From positions 1 to 64,000 of the forward strand of contig CANQRF010000006.1 of assembly GCA_947626195.1 (NCBI GenBank): a stretch of 64,000 nucleotides of DNA. Reading direction: 5' to 3'. Below the pieces are notes generated by a model. The model did no database searches and was not told where the DNA came from. It worked only from the letters and a program-made list of their open reading frames with translations. Shown in pieces: positions 25,133 to 33,483 of this stretch (positions within the stretch are counted from its first letter, which is position 1; every line of letters begins with the position of its first letter). Origin of the DNA: an uncultured Eggerthellaceae bacterium (GTDB taxonomy: Bacteria; Actinomycetota; Coriobacteriia; Coriobacteriales; Eggerthellaceae). Position numbers and translations under genes: made by a program.

Positions 25133-26358
25133 CGCTCTTCGCAACTTCCATCAACGACGTATCCTCGGACTACACGTATCTCGATTATGCCGCATCGGCT
25201 CCGCTTCTTCCCGAAGCAGCTGCGGCGATGGCGCCGTTTCTCTCCTGCGAGGGCGATAATCCAAACGCGTGGGCAAACCCCAATTCGCTCCATCGGTCTG
25301 GAAGGGCAGCCTTCGCCGCCCTTGAGAACGCGCGCCATGTGCTTGCCGAGGCGATCGGCGCCAAACGCCCGCAGGAGGTGATTTTCTGCTCCGGAGCCAC
25401 CGAGGCGGACAATCTGGCCATCGAGGGAATCGCTCGTGCGGCGCTCGAAAAGCGCAGGCTTCGGGGAAAAGTGCCTCGGATCCCGCACATCATCGTGAGC
25501 GCCATTGAGCACGATGCGGTGCTCGCGCCGGCGAAGGCCCTTGAGGCGCAGGGTTTTCGCGTCACCCGCCTTGCTCCCGATTCGCAGGGCTTCATCTACG
25601 CTCGCAAGCTCGAAGAGGCGCTTGACGAGGACACCGTGCTCGTCTCCGTTCAAATGGTGAACTCCGAAATCGGAAGCGTGCAACCTGTCAAGGAGCTTGC
25701 CGCCTGCGCTCACGAGGCGGGCGCCCTCTTCCACACCGATGCCACGCAGGCGCTCGGCAAGATGCCCTTCCTCGCCGAAGAGCTCGGCATTGACGCGGCC
25801 TCGTTCTCCTCCCATAAGATCGGCGGCCCGAAAGGCGTCGGGGCGCTTTATCTGAGGGCCCAGACCCCCTGTTTGCCGACGCTTTACGGGGGAGGCCAGG
25901 AGTCGGGGCTTCGGAGCGGCACGCAAAACGTCGCCGGAGCCTGCGGCTTTGCCGCTGCCGCGCAGTATGCGCAAATGGCAGGGGAGGACGAGGCGAACCG
26001 TCTGCGCCATCTGCGCGACTACCTGTATGCGGAGCTCGATGGAATCGACGTGTGGGAGCCGACCGTCGACGTGGAGCCCGAGAGCCGCGATTTCGCCCCG
26101 CACATCGTCCATGGGCTGCTTCGTCGTATCGAGAGCGAGACGGCCGTTCTTCGCCTCGACGGCCTGGGTTTTGCCGTCTCGGGGGGTTCGGCGTGCTCGT
26201 CGCGCTCGCTCGAGCCGAGCCATGTGCTGCGGGCGATGGGAATACCGACAAACAAGGCACGTGGTGCGCTGCGCATTTCGCTCGGTCGTCTGACGACAAA
26301 GGACGATCTTATCCGTTTCGTGCGCGCGCTCGCCACGGCGAAAGATTGGAGAAACTGA
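25129..26358 (+). CDS. Cysteine desulfurase (NifS/IscS family)
   Basis: A 409-aa PLP enzyme releasing sulfur from cysteine for Fe-S clusters or tRNA thiolation. FCSGATEADNLAI, HTDATQALGK and SSHKIGGPKGVGALY (PLP Lys) are present. The persulfide Cys is in SGGSACSSRSLEPSHVL, the short-loop type. It lies between rpe and a PHP phosphatase with overlapping or abutting ends, so all three are co-translated. No iscU or tRNA-thiolase gene is adjacent. Confidence 0.93.
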   Translation: MTLFATSINDVSSDYTYLDYAASAPLLPEAAAAMAPFLSCEGDNPNAWANPNSLHRSGRAAFAALENARHVLAEAIGAKRPQEVIFCSGATEADNLAIEGIARAALEKRRLRGKVPRIPHIIVSAIEHDAVLAPAKALEAQGFRVTRLAPDSQGFIYARKLEEALDEDTVLVSVQMVNSEIGSVQPVKELAACAHEAGALFHTDATQALGKMPFLAEELGIDAASFSSHKIGGPKGVGALYLRAQTPCLPTLYGGGQESGLRSGTQNVAGACGFAAAAQYAQMAGEDEANRLRHLRDYLYAELDGIDVWEPTVDVEPESRDFAPHIVHGLLRRIESETAVLRLDGLGFAVSGGSACSSRSLEPSHVLRAMGIPTNKARGALRISLGRLTTKDDLIRFVRALATAKDWRN

Positions 26359-27171
26359 ATGGAGTTGGTGAACACTCACTGCCATAACGTGTTGAGCGGC
26401 CATGCCGTCGGCACGGTGGAGGATTATGCGAACGCGGCGGAGCGAGCAGGGCTTTCCACCCTCGCTTTCACCGAGCACTATGTGCTCTCGGAAGCGATGG
26501 ATCCCACGCACAATGTCTCGCTTTCGCCAACTGAGCTGCCCGAATACCTTGAGCAGGTGGAAGAGGCCGCGCGCACGCATCCCGCGCTCGAGATCATCTG
26601 CGGCTGCGAGTTGGATTACCTCGGAACGAAAGAGGATCGCCATCTTACGCCCGAGGATTTCAGGCCCTTTGCGCTCGTGCTCGGGTCGGTGCACTATCTC
26701 GATGGGTGGGCCTTCGACCATCCGGAGTCGATCGATGGCTGGAAAGAGCCCGGCGCCGCCGACAGGATCTGGCGTCGCTATTTCGAGGTGTGGTGCGAGG
26801 CGGTGCTCGATGCCGACAAGCCGTATCAGGTGATGTCGCACCCCGATCTGCCGAAGAAGTTTGCCTTCTATCCGTCGTTCGATCTGAATCCCCTCTATGA
26901 GCAGGCGGCGGAGGCATGCGCTCAGGCAGAGCGGATGATCGAGGTGAACACGTCGGGCGGCTATTACGCCTGCCATGAGATGTTTCCGGCTCCGGCCTTC
27001 CTTCAGGCGTTTCGCCGTGCTGGAGTGCCCGCGACGGTCGGTACTGACGCCCATGATCCGGCGAATGTCGCGCGTGACATCGAAAAGGCGTATGGGCTTT
27101 TGTGGGATGCGGGGTACCGCTGCGTCACGGTGCCGACGAAAACCGGCGACCGCCGCACGATTGAGCTGTGA
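26359..27171 (+). CDS. PHP-domain phosphatase (HisK/histidinol-phosphatase-like)
   Basis: A 270-aa PHP metallophosphatase. Metal ligands are visible in NTHCHN, FTEHY, CGCELDY, GSVHYLDGW, MSHPDL and GTDAHDP. The best match by layout is the PHP-type histidinol-phosphatase (HisJ/HisK), but no other his gene is nearby, so the substrate is not certain. The ATG follows the desulfurase stop directly. Confidence 0.82.
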   Translation: MELVNTHCHNVLSGHAVGTVEDYANAAERAGLSTLAFTEHYVLSEAMDPTHNVSLSPTELPEYLEQVEEAARTHPALEIICGCELDYLGTKEDRHLTPEDFRPFALVLGSVHYLDGWAFDHPESIDGWKEPGAADRIWRRYFEVWCEAVLDADKPYQVMSHPDLPKKFAFYPSFDLNPLYEQAAEACAQAERMIEVNTSGGYYACHEMFPAPAFLQAFRRAGVPATVGTDAHDPANVARDIEKAYGLLWDAGYRCVTVPTKTGDRRTIEL

Positions 27172-27207
27172 TTGATCCATCGCAGCGGTTGTCTTGACAT
27201 CTGCTAG

Positions 27208-27213
27208 TATGAT
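27208..27213 (+). promoter_or_regulatory. -10 element ahead of the zinc-ribbon gene
   Basis: TATGAT ends six bases before an ATG (27220) that opens a 17-codon frame. A TTGACA at 27194 is only eight bases away, too near to be its -35. Confidence 0.35.
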
Positions 27214-27219
27214 AGGGAA

Positions 27220-27273
27220 ATGAGGACGAGCGCGTTTGAGGGTGTCATCGATTTTGGTGCCACCATGGTATGA
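27220..27273 (+). CDS. Possible 17-codon leaderless leader ORF
   Basis: The frame MRTSAFEGVIDFGATMV starts six bases after a -10 hexamer and its TGA (27271-27273) overlaps an ATG at 27270. It is directly followed by GAGGAGG, the ribosome site of the next gene. The arrangement suggests a translated leader coupled to the zinc-ribbon gene. No homology can be judged at this length. Confidence 0.3.
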   Translation: MRTSAFEGVIDFGATMV

Positions 27274-27284
27274 GGAGGTATGAG

Positions 27285-28004
27285 GTGGAAGCGAAGCGAG
27301 ATGATCTGACGCGGCTTCTTCAGGTGCAAGACATCGATCTTGAAATCCTCCATCAGAAAAAGGAGTTCGACGAGCTTCCCCAGCGCGAGCAGATCGTGAG
27401 CGCGCGTCAACGCAAGGAAGCGATAGAGGAGAAGCGGGCGAAGGTCGCCACGCTCAAAAAAGAGATCGAGCGCAAGATTGCCCGTGTGGGCGACGAGGAC
27501 GCATCGCTTGTGAAGAAGCAGCAGGGCGTGCAGGCCGCTCTGGACGCCGCCAAGGGAGACTATCGCAACGTCGAGGCGCGAAGCAAGGAACTGGCGGGCA
27601 TCATGAAGCGCCGAGAGACCCTCGAAGGCGATATGAACCGCCTCACGGAAGAGCTCAGCAAGGCGGAAGTCGTTCTTGGTCAGGCCGAGCGTGCCCTTTC
27701 CGATGTGGCAGCGCAGGAAGAGGAGGCTGTCTCCTCGTTTCAGCAGATAGGCGGGAAGCTCAAGAAGGAAATGGCGGATAGCCAGGCGCGTCGGGATGCG
27801 ATTCTTGCGGAGGTCGATCCTGCCCTCGTGCGTGCATATGAGAAAGCTGCAAATCGCACCGGCGGCGTCGCGATCGCCTACTTGCAGGACAACCGGTGCG
27901 GCGCATGCCGCTCCCTCATCGAAAGCGGCCGCCTCATCGAGCTGCGCTCTCAGGCCCCGCTTGGCACCTGTCCCCATTGCAAACGATTGCTGATCATCGA
28001 ATAA
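27285..28004 (+). CDS. Coiled-coil protein with C4 zinc ribbon (DUF164/CT398-like)
   Basis: A 239-aa protein. Residues 1-190 are almost all heptad-rich coiled coil (Glu/Lys/Gln-rich helices). The end has CGACRSLIES ... LGTCPHCKRLL, two CxxC pairs forming a zinc ribbon. This family (zf-RING_7, CdsZ/CT398-like) is widespread in Actinobacteria with poorly known function. The GTG at 27285 is six bases after GAGGAGG; an in-frame ATG at 27270, overlapping the leader stop, is the alternative. Confidence 0.82.
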   Translation: MEAKRDDLTRLLQVQDIDLEILHQKKEFDELPQREQIVSARQRKEAIEEKRAKVATLKKEIERKIARVGDEDASLVKKQQGVQAALDAAKGDYRNVEARSKELAGIMKRRETLEGDMNRLTEELSKAEVVLGQAERALSDVAAQEEEAVSSFQQIGGKLKKEMADSQARRDAILAEVDPALVRAYEKAANRTGGVAIAYLQDNRCGACRSLIESGRLIELRSQAPLGTCPHCKRLLIIE

Positions 28005-28025
28005 CGACAACCGAAAGGAGGGCAT

Positions 28026-28721
28026 ATGGCCTCTTCTCTTGAGCACTCTGCATCAGGTGCCCAAACGGTGGAAGCTAAGCTGAAGCCGAATGTGCACGAA
28101 TATACGGTCGGCGAGGAGATCGCAAACTCCATTTCGCACGGCATTGGCGTGGCGCTTGCCATCGCGGCTATTCCGCTCGTCGTGGTGAAGTCCGTCGGCG
28201 ACGGGGGAGGCGTGCTGCTCTTCTCGGGGTTGATGTACACCATCATCATGCTCTTGGAATATCTGATGTCGACGCTTTACCATGCGCTCACGCCCGATAA
28301 GGCCAAGCGCGTGTTCAAGGTGCTCGACCACAGTTTCATCTACCTCTTTATCGCGGCAACCTACACGCCATTTTGCCTCGTCACGCTTGCCGATATGGGA
28401 GGCTGGCAGCTCTTCTGGTTCGTGTGGATCATCGCGCTCGCCGGCGTGTTCTTCGAAGCGTTCTGGGTGTTTCGCCCGCGTTGGATCTCCGCTGTGCTGT
28501 ATTTGGCGCTCGGCTGGACGGTCGTGTGGTACATCCCGACGCTGCTCGCGATCTTCCCGCCGGTGGGGCTGTGGCTGCTTGCGATCGGCGGCCTTTGCTA
28601 CAGCGTCGGCTGCATCTTCTATGTGTTGAAGAAGGTGCCGTACCTGCATGCGGTGTTCCACCTCTTCGTTCTCGCGGGAAGCATCTTCCAATTCTTCGCC
28701 GTGTTCTTCTTCGTACTATAG
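28026..28721 (+). CDS. Haemolysin-III/PAQR-family membrane protein
   Basis: A 231-aa protein with seven predicted membrane segments. Signature residues of the HlyIII/YqfA family are NSISHGIGV, STLYHAL, VLDHSFIYLFIAATYTPFC and, near the end, LHAVFHLFVLAGS, whose His residues form the putative metal site. The family includes the alkaline ceramidase-like superfamily; the bacterial role is unclear and haemolysis should not be assumed. GAAAGGAGG precedes the ATG. Confidence 0.88.
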   Translation: MASSLEHSASGAQTVEAKLKPNVHEYTVGEEIANSISHGIGVALAIAAIPLVVVKSVGDGGGVLLFSGLMYTIIMLLEYLMSTLYHALTPDKAKRVFKVLDHSFIYLFIAATYTPFCLVTLADMGGWQLFWFVWIIALAGVFFEAFWVFRPRWISAVLYLALGWTVVWYIPTLLAIFPPVGLWLLAIGGLCYSVGCIFYVLKKVPYLHAVFHLFVLAGSIFQFFAVFFFVL

Positions 28722-28750
28722 TTCCGCTGTTTTGACAAACAGCGGAACTA
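28719..28750. terminator. Perfect 14-bp hairpin at the haemolysin-III stop codon
   Basis: TAGTTCCGCTGTTT (28719-28732) and AAACAGCGGAACTA (28737-28750) form a perfect stem with a TGAC loop, starting at the stop codon itself. No T run follows on the plus strand, so it may stabilise the 3' end rather than terminate. Confidence 0.6.
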
Positions 28751-28754
28751 AGAA

Positions 28755-28776
28755 AAGCCGCCTAGGTGGGCGGCTT
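28755..28776 (-). terminator. Terminator of rpmB
   Basis: AAGCCGCC (28755-28762) and GGCGGCTT (28769-28776) form an 8-bp stem. On the minus strand it is followed by TTTCTTAG, fitting intrinsic termination of rpmB. Confidence 0.8.
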
Positions 28777-28811
28777 CGCAAGCAAAGATGGTCGCAAAAG
28801 CGAAGGTCAGG

Positions 28812-29003
28812 CTACGCCTTCTCGACGCGCCCCGACTTGATGCACTGGGTGCAGACGCGGGCGGTGCGCACGGCGCCGTTCGCTTCGCGAATGTGGATCT
28901 TCTGTACGTTCGGACGGAAAACCCGATGCGACACACGATGTGAGTGGCTGATCGTGTTGCCGGATACTGGATGCTTGCCGCATATTTCACAAACTCGAGA
29001 CAT
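28812..29003 (-). CDS. rpmB: 50S ribosomal protein L28
   Basis: 63 aa, with the L28 core SRVCEICGKHPVSGN and SHRVFRPNVQKIHI. CxxC pairs (CEIC and CTQC) mark the zinc-binding form. ATG 29003 was chosen for the canonical MSRVCE start with GGAGTAGAGAG upstream. It is divergent from the Asp23/Gls24 gene, as in Firmicutes (rpmB next to yloU). Confidence 0.95.
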   Translation of the reverse strand: MSRVCEICGKHPVSGNTISHSHRVSHRVFRPNVQKIHIREANGAVRTARVCTQCIKSGRVEKA

Positions 29004-29141
29004 CTCTCTACTCCGTATCATGTGATGTTGTCTTCAGTAAAGCCAAAACACTATAGCACAACTGAAAATGCGCCTACAAGGAAATTATTGGAATGTTTTG
29101 ACTGCTCATGCCCTTTATCCCATGAATCCCCCTCGTTGCGC

Positions 29142-29147
29142 TATACT
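29142..29147 (+). promoter_or_regulatory. -10 element of the Asp23/Gls24 operon
   Basis: TATACT, 42 bases before ATG 29189. No convincing -35 at 16-18 bases. The ribosome site is AGGAAGGAG. Confidence 0.45.
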
Positions 29148-29188
29148 TTGGCGTTGGTCATTATTGGTTGTGCGGAGGAAGGAGCATT

Positions 29189-29536
29189 ATGGGCCAGACC
29201 GTGGCGGGGAACCTGCATGTGGCAAACGATGTGCTCGCGGATATCGTGGGAAACGCAGCGATGGAGTGCTACGGCGTCGTGGGAGTTGCGGCTCCCAGCA
29301 TGGCCGATGCGACCGCCAAGATTCTTCCGAAATCGCGGCTTCGTCGTGGCGTTGTCGTCAATTCGACCGATAACGGCATTCATGTTGACCTGTATGTCGT
29401 CATCGAATACGGCACCAACGTGTCGACCGTTTCGCGCAATCTCATCGATCAGGTGAGTTTCGCGCTGACCGAATACACCCACGTTCCCATCGAGGGAATC
29501 GAAGTTCATGTGGAGGGTATCAAGGTGCGCCGTTGA
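29189..29536 (+). CDS. Asp23/Gls24 family protein (YloU-like)
   Basis: A 115-aa DUF322 protein. Family features are ISxDVLADIVGNAAMECYGVVGV-like opening (here VANDVLADIVGNA) and VDLYVVIEYGTNVSTVSRNL in the middle. In Gram-positives the YloU/Asp23 group is linked to the cell envelope and to the neighbouring DAK2 protein. ATG 29189 has a strong AGGAAGGAG. Confidence 0.88.
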   Translation: MGQTVAGNLHVANDVLADIVGNAAMECYGVVGVAAPSMADATAKILPKSRLRRGVVVNSTDNGIHVDLYVVIEYGTNVSTVSRNLIDQVSFALTEYTHVPIEGIEVHVEGIKVRR

Positions 29537-29560
29537 CCGAGCGCTTTGTGTGATTTCAGG

Positions 29561-29607
29561 GCGAACCCGCGGGACCTGACTGCCAGCCGACAAGCGGGCG
29601 GGTTCGC
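29561..29607 (+). promoter_or_regulatory. Long-loop hairpin between yloU-like and fakA-like genes
   Basis: GCGAACCCGC (29561-29570) and GCGGGTTCGC (29598-29607) are perfect 10-bp arms around 27 bases, ending 20 bases before the next gene's ribosome site (AAAGGAGAG). No T run follows, so it may set relative expression rather than terminate. Confidence 0.4.
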
Positions 29608-29634
29608 TTCCCCGATAAAGGAGAGAGTAGTTCC

Positions 29635-31275
29635 ATGTCGAAAACCTATACGCCCAAAGATGTGATGAATGCCCTTGCGGCGGCGAGCCGCGTCCTCAGC
29701 TCGCGCAAGGACGAGATCAACAAGCTCAACGTGTTTCCCGTTCCCGATGGCGACACGGGAACGAACATGTCGCTCACGCTCGAGAGCGTGGTGAACAACC
29801 TCGCGGCGCTCCCTCCCGATGCCGATCTCAACGCGATCCGCAAGGCGATCACAACGGGCGCCCTTATGGGAGCGCGCGGCAACTCGGGCGTCATCACCTC
29901 GCAGATCCTGCGCGGCCTCTGCGAGGGGTCGGTGAACTCGACGAGCATCACGACCGCCTCCATCGCGGACGCCTTCCAACGTGCCGTCGAGGTCGCCTTC
30001 CAAGCGGTGCGCAAGCCCGTCGAGGGCACGATCCTCACCGTGCTGCGTGATTCAGCCGCTGCTGCCGCCGATGGCAAGAAGAAAGACCTTTCGGTGGACG
30101 ACGATCTTCAGGCGATCGTGGCAGCAGCGTTTGAATCGGTGAAGCGCACGCCCGACCTTCTGCCGGTGCTGAAGGAAAACGGCGTCGTCGATTCGGGCGG
30201 ATTCGGCTTGGCGATTCTCTTCGATGCCTTCGTCGCGGCGCTGCTCGGCAAGGAGGGAACGATTCCCAACGCGCTCGCCGACGCGCAGCTCTCGAATCCG
30301 AAGGTGGAGATCCAGCATTTCCAAGACTGGGAAGGTGCGAACTACCGCTACTGCAACGAGTTCCTCGTGCAGTCTGACACGCTCGTGAAGGAGGATGCGC
30401 TCGATTTCCTCCAGACGATGGGCGATTGCGAGCTCGTCGTGGGCGAGATTCCGCGCTTCAAGGTGCATGTGCACTCGAACCGTCCCGACGAGGTGCTGAA
30501 ATACTTCCTCGATCGCGGCCAGATCTTCGAGGTATTCATTCACAACATGGATATGCAGGCCGATGAGCGCATCGAGAAGATCAAGGCCGATGAGGGCGAA
30601 TCGGAGTCCGAGCATCGCGCCATCGGCTTCGTCGCCGTCGCGGCGGGCGAGGGCAATGCGAAGATCCTCGAGAGCCTTGGTGTGGAAGAAGTGGTCTCCG
30701 GCGGGCAGACGATGAATCCCTCCACGAAAGACATCCTCGATGCGATCAATCGCGTGAACGCGGATGCGGTCATCGTGCTTCCCGATAACAAGAACATCGT
30801 GATGGCAGCTCAGACGGCGTGCGGCCTCGCCGAGCTGCCCGCAGCGGTCGTGCCGACGAATTCGGTGCCGCAGGCGTTCTCGGCGCTCTTCGTGGTCGAC
30901 CTCACGAAGTCGCTCGATGAGAACGTTCAGGCGATGACCGAGGCGCTCGCCGATGTGCACACGGGCGAGATCACGCATGCGATCAAGGACTCGCAGGACG
31001 CCGACGGCAACCCGATCAAGAAAGACGATGTGATCGGCATCGCCGACGGTGCGATCAAGGCGTCGGGTAAGACGATCGACGAGGTTTTGATGAAGCTCCT
31101 CGACGTGATGGATGCCGCCGACGCCGACACGCTGACGATCCTCGCGGGAGATCAGCTCTCCGACGACGAGTTCAAGAAGCTCACCGACAAGGTGGAGGAG
31201 CAATACGACGATCTCGAGGTGGACGCGCATCGCGGCGACCAACCGCTCTATCCGCTCGTCTTCTCGGTGGAATAG
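29635..31275 (+). CDS. fakA: DAK2/DegV-type kinase (YloV/FakA-like)
   Basis: A 546-aa protein. The N-terminal DhaL-type kinase domain has FPVPDGDTGTNMSLT (metal-binding Asp) and GARGNSGVITSQILRG (nucleotide-binding). The middle and C-terminal parts match the FakA C-domain (FKVHVHSNRPDEVL, GGQTMNPSTKDIL, LPDNKNIVMAA). FakA phosphorylates fatty acids bound to FakB (DegV) proteins, feeding PlsX/PlsY. No fakB is in the window, so the fatty-acid role is inferred by family and by the pls genes present. Gene order yloU-yloV-recG is the same as in Firmicutes. Confidence 0.85.
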   Translation: MSKTYTPKDVMNALAAASRVLSSRKDEINKLNVFPVPDGDTGTNMSLTLESVVNNLAALPPDADLNAIRKAITTGALMGARGNSGVITSQILRGLCEGSVNSTSITTASIADAFQRAVEVAFQAVRKPVEGTILTVLRDSAAAAADGKKKDLSVDDDLQAIVAAAFESVKRTPDLLPVLKENGVVDSGGFGLAILFDAFVAALLGKEGTIPNALADAQLSNPKVEIQHFQDWEGANYRYCNEFLVQSDTLVKEDALDFLQTMGDCELVVGEIPRFKVHVHSNRPDEVLKYFLDRGQIFEVFIHNMDMQADERIEKIKADEGESESEHRAIGFVAVAAGEGNAKILESLGVEEVVSGGQTMNPSTKDILDAINRVNADAVIVLPDNKNIVMAAQTACGLAELPAAVVPTNSVPQAFSALFVVDLTKSLDENVQAMTEALADVHTGEITHAIKDSQDADGNPIKKDDVIGIADGAIKASGKTIDEVLMKLLDVMDAADADTLTILAGDQLSDDEFKKLTDKVEEQYDDLEVDAHRGDQPLYPLVFSVE

Positions 31276-31296
31276 CGCGAAAAGCACTTTGCCACG

Positions 31297-33483
31297 GTGA
31301 GCTTTGATAGACTTGCAGCCACCCTTTCGCTTGAAGAGCCGGTAGGCCGCGTCAATGGCGTGTCAGCGGCGCGCGCCAAGATCCTCGAACGTATGGGCAT
31401 CGCAACCGTTCGCGATTTGCTGTGCCATTTCCCCCGCCGCTATCTCGATCTCACGTCGTGTCGCAGCGTGCGAGACGCGCGTATCGGTGAATCGTGCACG
31501 ATACAGGGCGTGATCGACGATCTCAAGCTCAAGCGTCCTCGACCCCGCCTCTCTCTTGTCGAGATCTCGCTTTTCGATGGCACGGGAATCCTCGTGGTGA
31601 CGATGTTTCGCCAGCCGTGGCTCATGGATCGCCTGACAAAGGGCCAGCGCTTGGCCGTCGCGGGGAAGGTGGAGTTCAACTACGGGTTCAAGCGGATGAC
31701 CAATCCGTTTCTCGAGGGGTTGGAGGATGGCACCGAATTCGTCGGCCGCATCATTCCCATCCATCCCGCAACCGAGAAGCTCTCCGCCGGCATCATGCGG
31801 CGGCTCGTTGCGAATGCGCTTGCCGCCGTCCGCGGCCTCTATGACCCGCTGCCGGTTTCCCTCCGCGTCCATGAGCGCTTCATGGGCCGTCAGGCGGCAT
31901 TCGAGAGCATTCATTTCCCGCGGACGATGGACGAGGTGGCCGAGGCGAAGCGACGTCTGGCATATGAGGAGCTCTTCCTCCTGCAGCTCTATATGATGCG
32001 TGAGGCCGCCGCCCGTGGGCGGGGAAAGACGCCCGTCGCCCATGTGATCGACGGGGAGCGCGTGCAGCGCCTGTTCGAGGCGCTTCCCTTCGAGCTCACG
32101 GCGGACCAGCAATCCGCCATCGGCGATCTGTTCGGCGTCATGCAGCGGCCCGTGCCGGCGAACCACCTCATCCTTGGCGATGTGGGTACGGGAAAGACGG
32201 CGGTTGCCGCCTTCGGCCTTGCCGTGGCGGCCGACACCGACGCCCAGGCACTTTTCATGGCGCCGACCGAGGTGCTCGCCCGCCAGCACGGTGAGAGCCT
32301 CGGGGCGCTTCTCGAAAAAGCCGGTGTGAGCTCGGCGGTGCTCGTCGGGTCGACGCCGCAGGAGGAACGCGCCCGCCTGCTCGAGCGGTTCTCCCGCGGC
32401 GAGCTGGATGTCTTGATTGGGACCCATGCTCTTCTCGAGGATGACGTCGTGGGGAGGAACGTGAGCTTCGTCGTCATCGATGAGCAGCAGCGCTTCGGCG
32501 TCGAGCAGCGGGCGAAGCTTTTGGCGAAGGGGAGCGCGCCCGATGCCCTGTTTCTCACGGCGACACCCATTCCGCGCACGATGGCGCTCGCGCTTTTCGG
32601 AAACTTCACGATGAGCTATCTCACACAGAAGCCCCAAGGCGGCGGCAAGCGCACCACGACGGTACTCTCATCCGCTCGCAAAGGCGAGGCATTTGAAGCG
32701 GCGCGCGAGGCTCTTTCCCGCGGCGAGCAGGTGTTCATCGTCTGTCCGCTGATTGCCGATTCGAAGGGGAAAGGCGGCAAGGGCAAGGGCGGGCCGTTTG
32801 AGGACGGGTCCGACGACAATGCGATGCCGCTGGTTGAGATCGATGACGACGCCGACTACGAGCGGCTTGGCGAAGAAGGGCTGACCGCGGCAACTCAGGA
32901 GGCGAAGCGCCTCCAGTCCACGGTTTTCGCCGATTGGCGCGTGGGGCTTCTGCATGGCGGGATGCCCGCCGCCGAGAAGCGGGAGGTGATGGAGGAGTTC
33001 CGCGCGAACGAGATCCAAGTTCTCGTCTCAACGACGGTCATCGAAGTGGGGGTCGATGTTCCCAACGCGACGGTCATGATCATCGAGGATGCGGATCGCT
33101 TCGGTCTCTCGCAGCTCCATCAGCTTCGCGGCCGCGTCGGGCGCGGCGAGAAGCCAGGCGAGGTGTTCCTTCTCTCATCGACGGCACAGCGGATCGCGCT
33201 CGAGCGGCTCTCGGCGCTTCAGAGAACCGACGACGGCTTCGTTTTGGCGAACTACGATCTCTCCCTGCGCCATGAGGGCGATCTTTTGGGCAACCGCCAG
33301 TCGGGCGCTTCGGCGCTTCGCCTCGTGAACGTGGTGCGCGACGAGGCGCTCATCGAGGCCGCGCATGCCGACGCCGAGAGGATATTCACAGAAGACCCCG
33401 ACCTGCAAGGTGTTGAGCTGCGCCCGCTCGCGCGCGAGCTGCGTTGCGCGCTGGGAGATGGCGACGCGCTTTTGGGGGGCTAG
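31297..33483 (+). CDS. recG: ATP-dependent DNA helicase RecG
   Basis: A 728-aa helicase for stalled-fork reversal. It has an N-terminal wedge/OB domain (VNGVSAARAKILERMGI, SLFDGTGILVVTMFRQPWL), Walker A GDVGTGKTAVA, the DEQQ box VIDEQQRFGVEQR, LFLTATPIPRTMAL and the C-terminal QLRGRVGRGEKPGEVFLL. A ~45-residue Gly/Lys/Asp-rich insert (KGKGGKGKGGPFEDGSDDN) interrupts the second helicase domain. GTG 31297 was chosen; the ribosome site is weak. It overlaps rsmD by one base. Confidence 0.95.
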   Translation: MSFDRLAATLSLEEPVGRVNGVSAARAKILERMGIATVRDLLCHFPRRYLDLTSCRSVRDARIGESCTIQGVIDDLKLKRPRPRLSLVEISLFDGTGILVVTMFRQPWLMDRLTKGQRLAVAGKVEFNYGFKRMTNPFLEGLEDGTEFVGRIIPIHPATEKLSAGIMRRLVANALAAVRGLYDPLPVSLRVHERFMGRQAAFESIHFPRTMDEVAEAKRRLAYEELFLLQLYMMREAAARGRGKTPVAHVIDGERVQRLFEALPFELTADQQSAIGDLFGVMQRPVPANHLILGDVGTGKTAVAAFGLAVAADTDAQALFMAPTEVLARQHGESLGALLEKAGVSSAVLVGSTPQEERARLLERFSRGELDVLIGTHALLEDDVVGRNVSFVVIDEQQRFGVEQRAKLLAKGSAPDALFLTATPIPRTMALALFGNFTMSYLTQKPQGGGKRTTTVLSSARKGEAFEAAREALSRGEQVFIVCPLIADSKGKGGKGKGGPFEDGSDDNAMPLVEIDDDADYERLGEEGLTAATQEAKRLQSTVFADWRVGLLHGGMPAAEKREVMEEFRANEIQVLVSTTVIEVGVDVPNATVMIIEDADRFGLSQLHQLRGRVGRGEKPGEVFLLSSTAQRIALERLSALQRTDDGFVLANYDLSLRHEGDLLGNRQSGASALRLVNVVRDEALIEAAHADAERIFTEDPDLQGVELRPLARELRCALGDGDALLGG

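Noticed and set aside
24805-27180. A 791-codon open frame on the minus strand
   Set aside because: It lies antisense to rpe, the cysteine desulfurase and the PHP phosphatase, all of which have clear family motifs. High GC and codon bias leave the opposite strand open; the translation is Arg/His-rich and has no motifs.
27194-27213. TTGACA as a -35 for the zinc-ribbon gene
   Set aside because: Only eight bases separate it from TATGAT; a working promoter needs about 17.
30052-31287. A 411-codon open frame on the minus strand
   Set aside because: Antisense to the fakA-like gene, no recognisable motif, no ribosome site.
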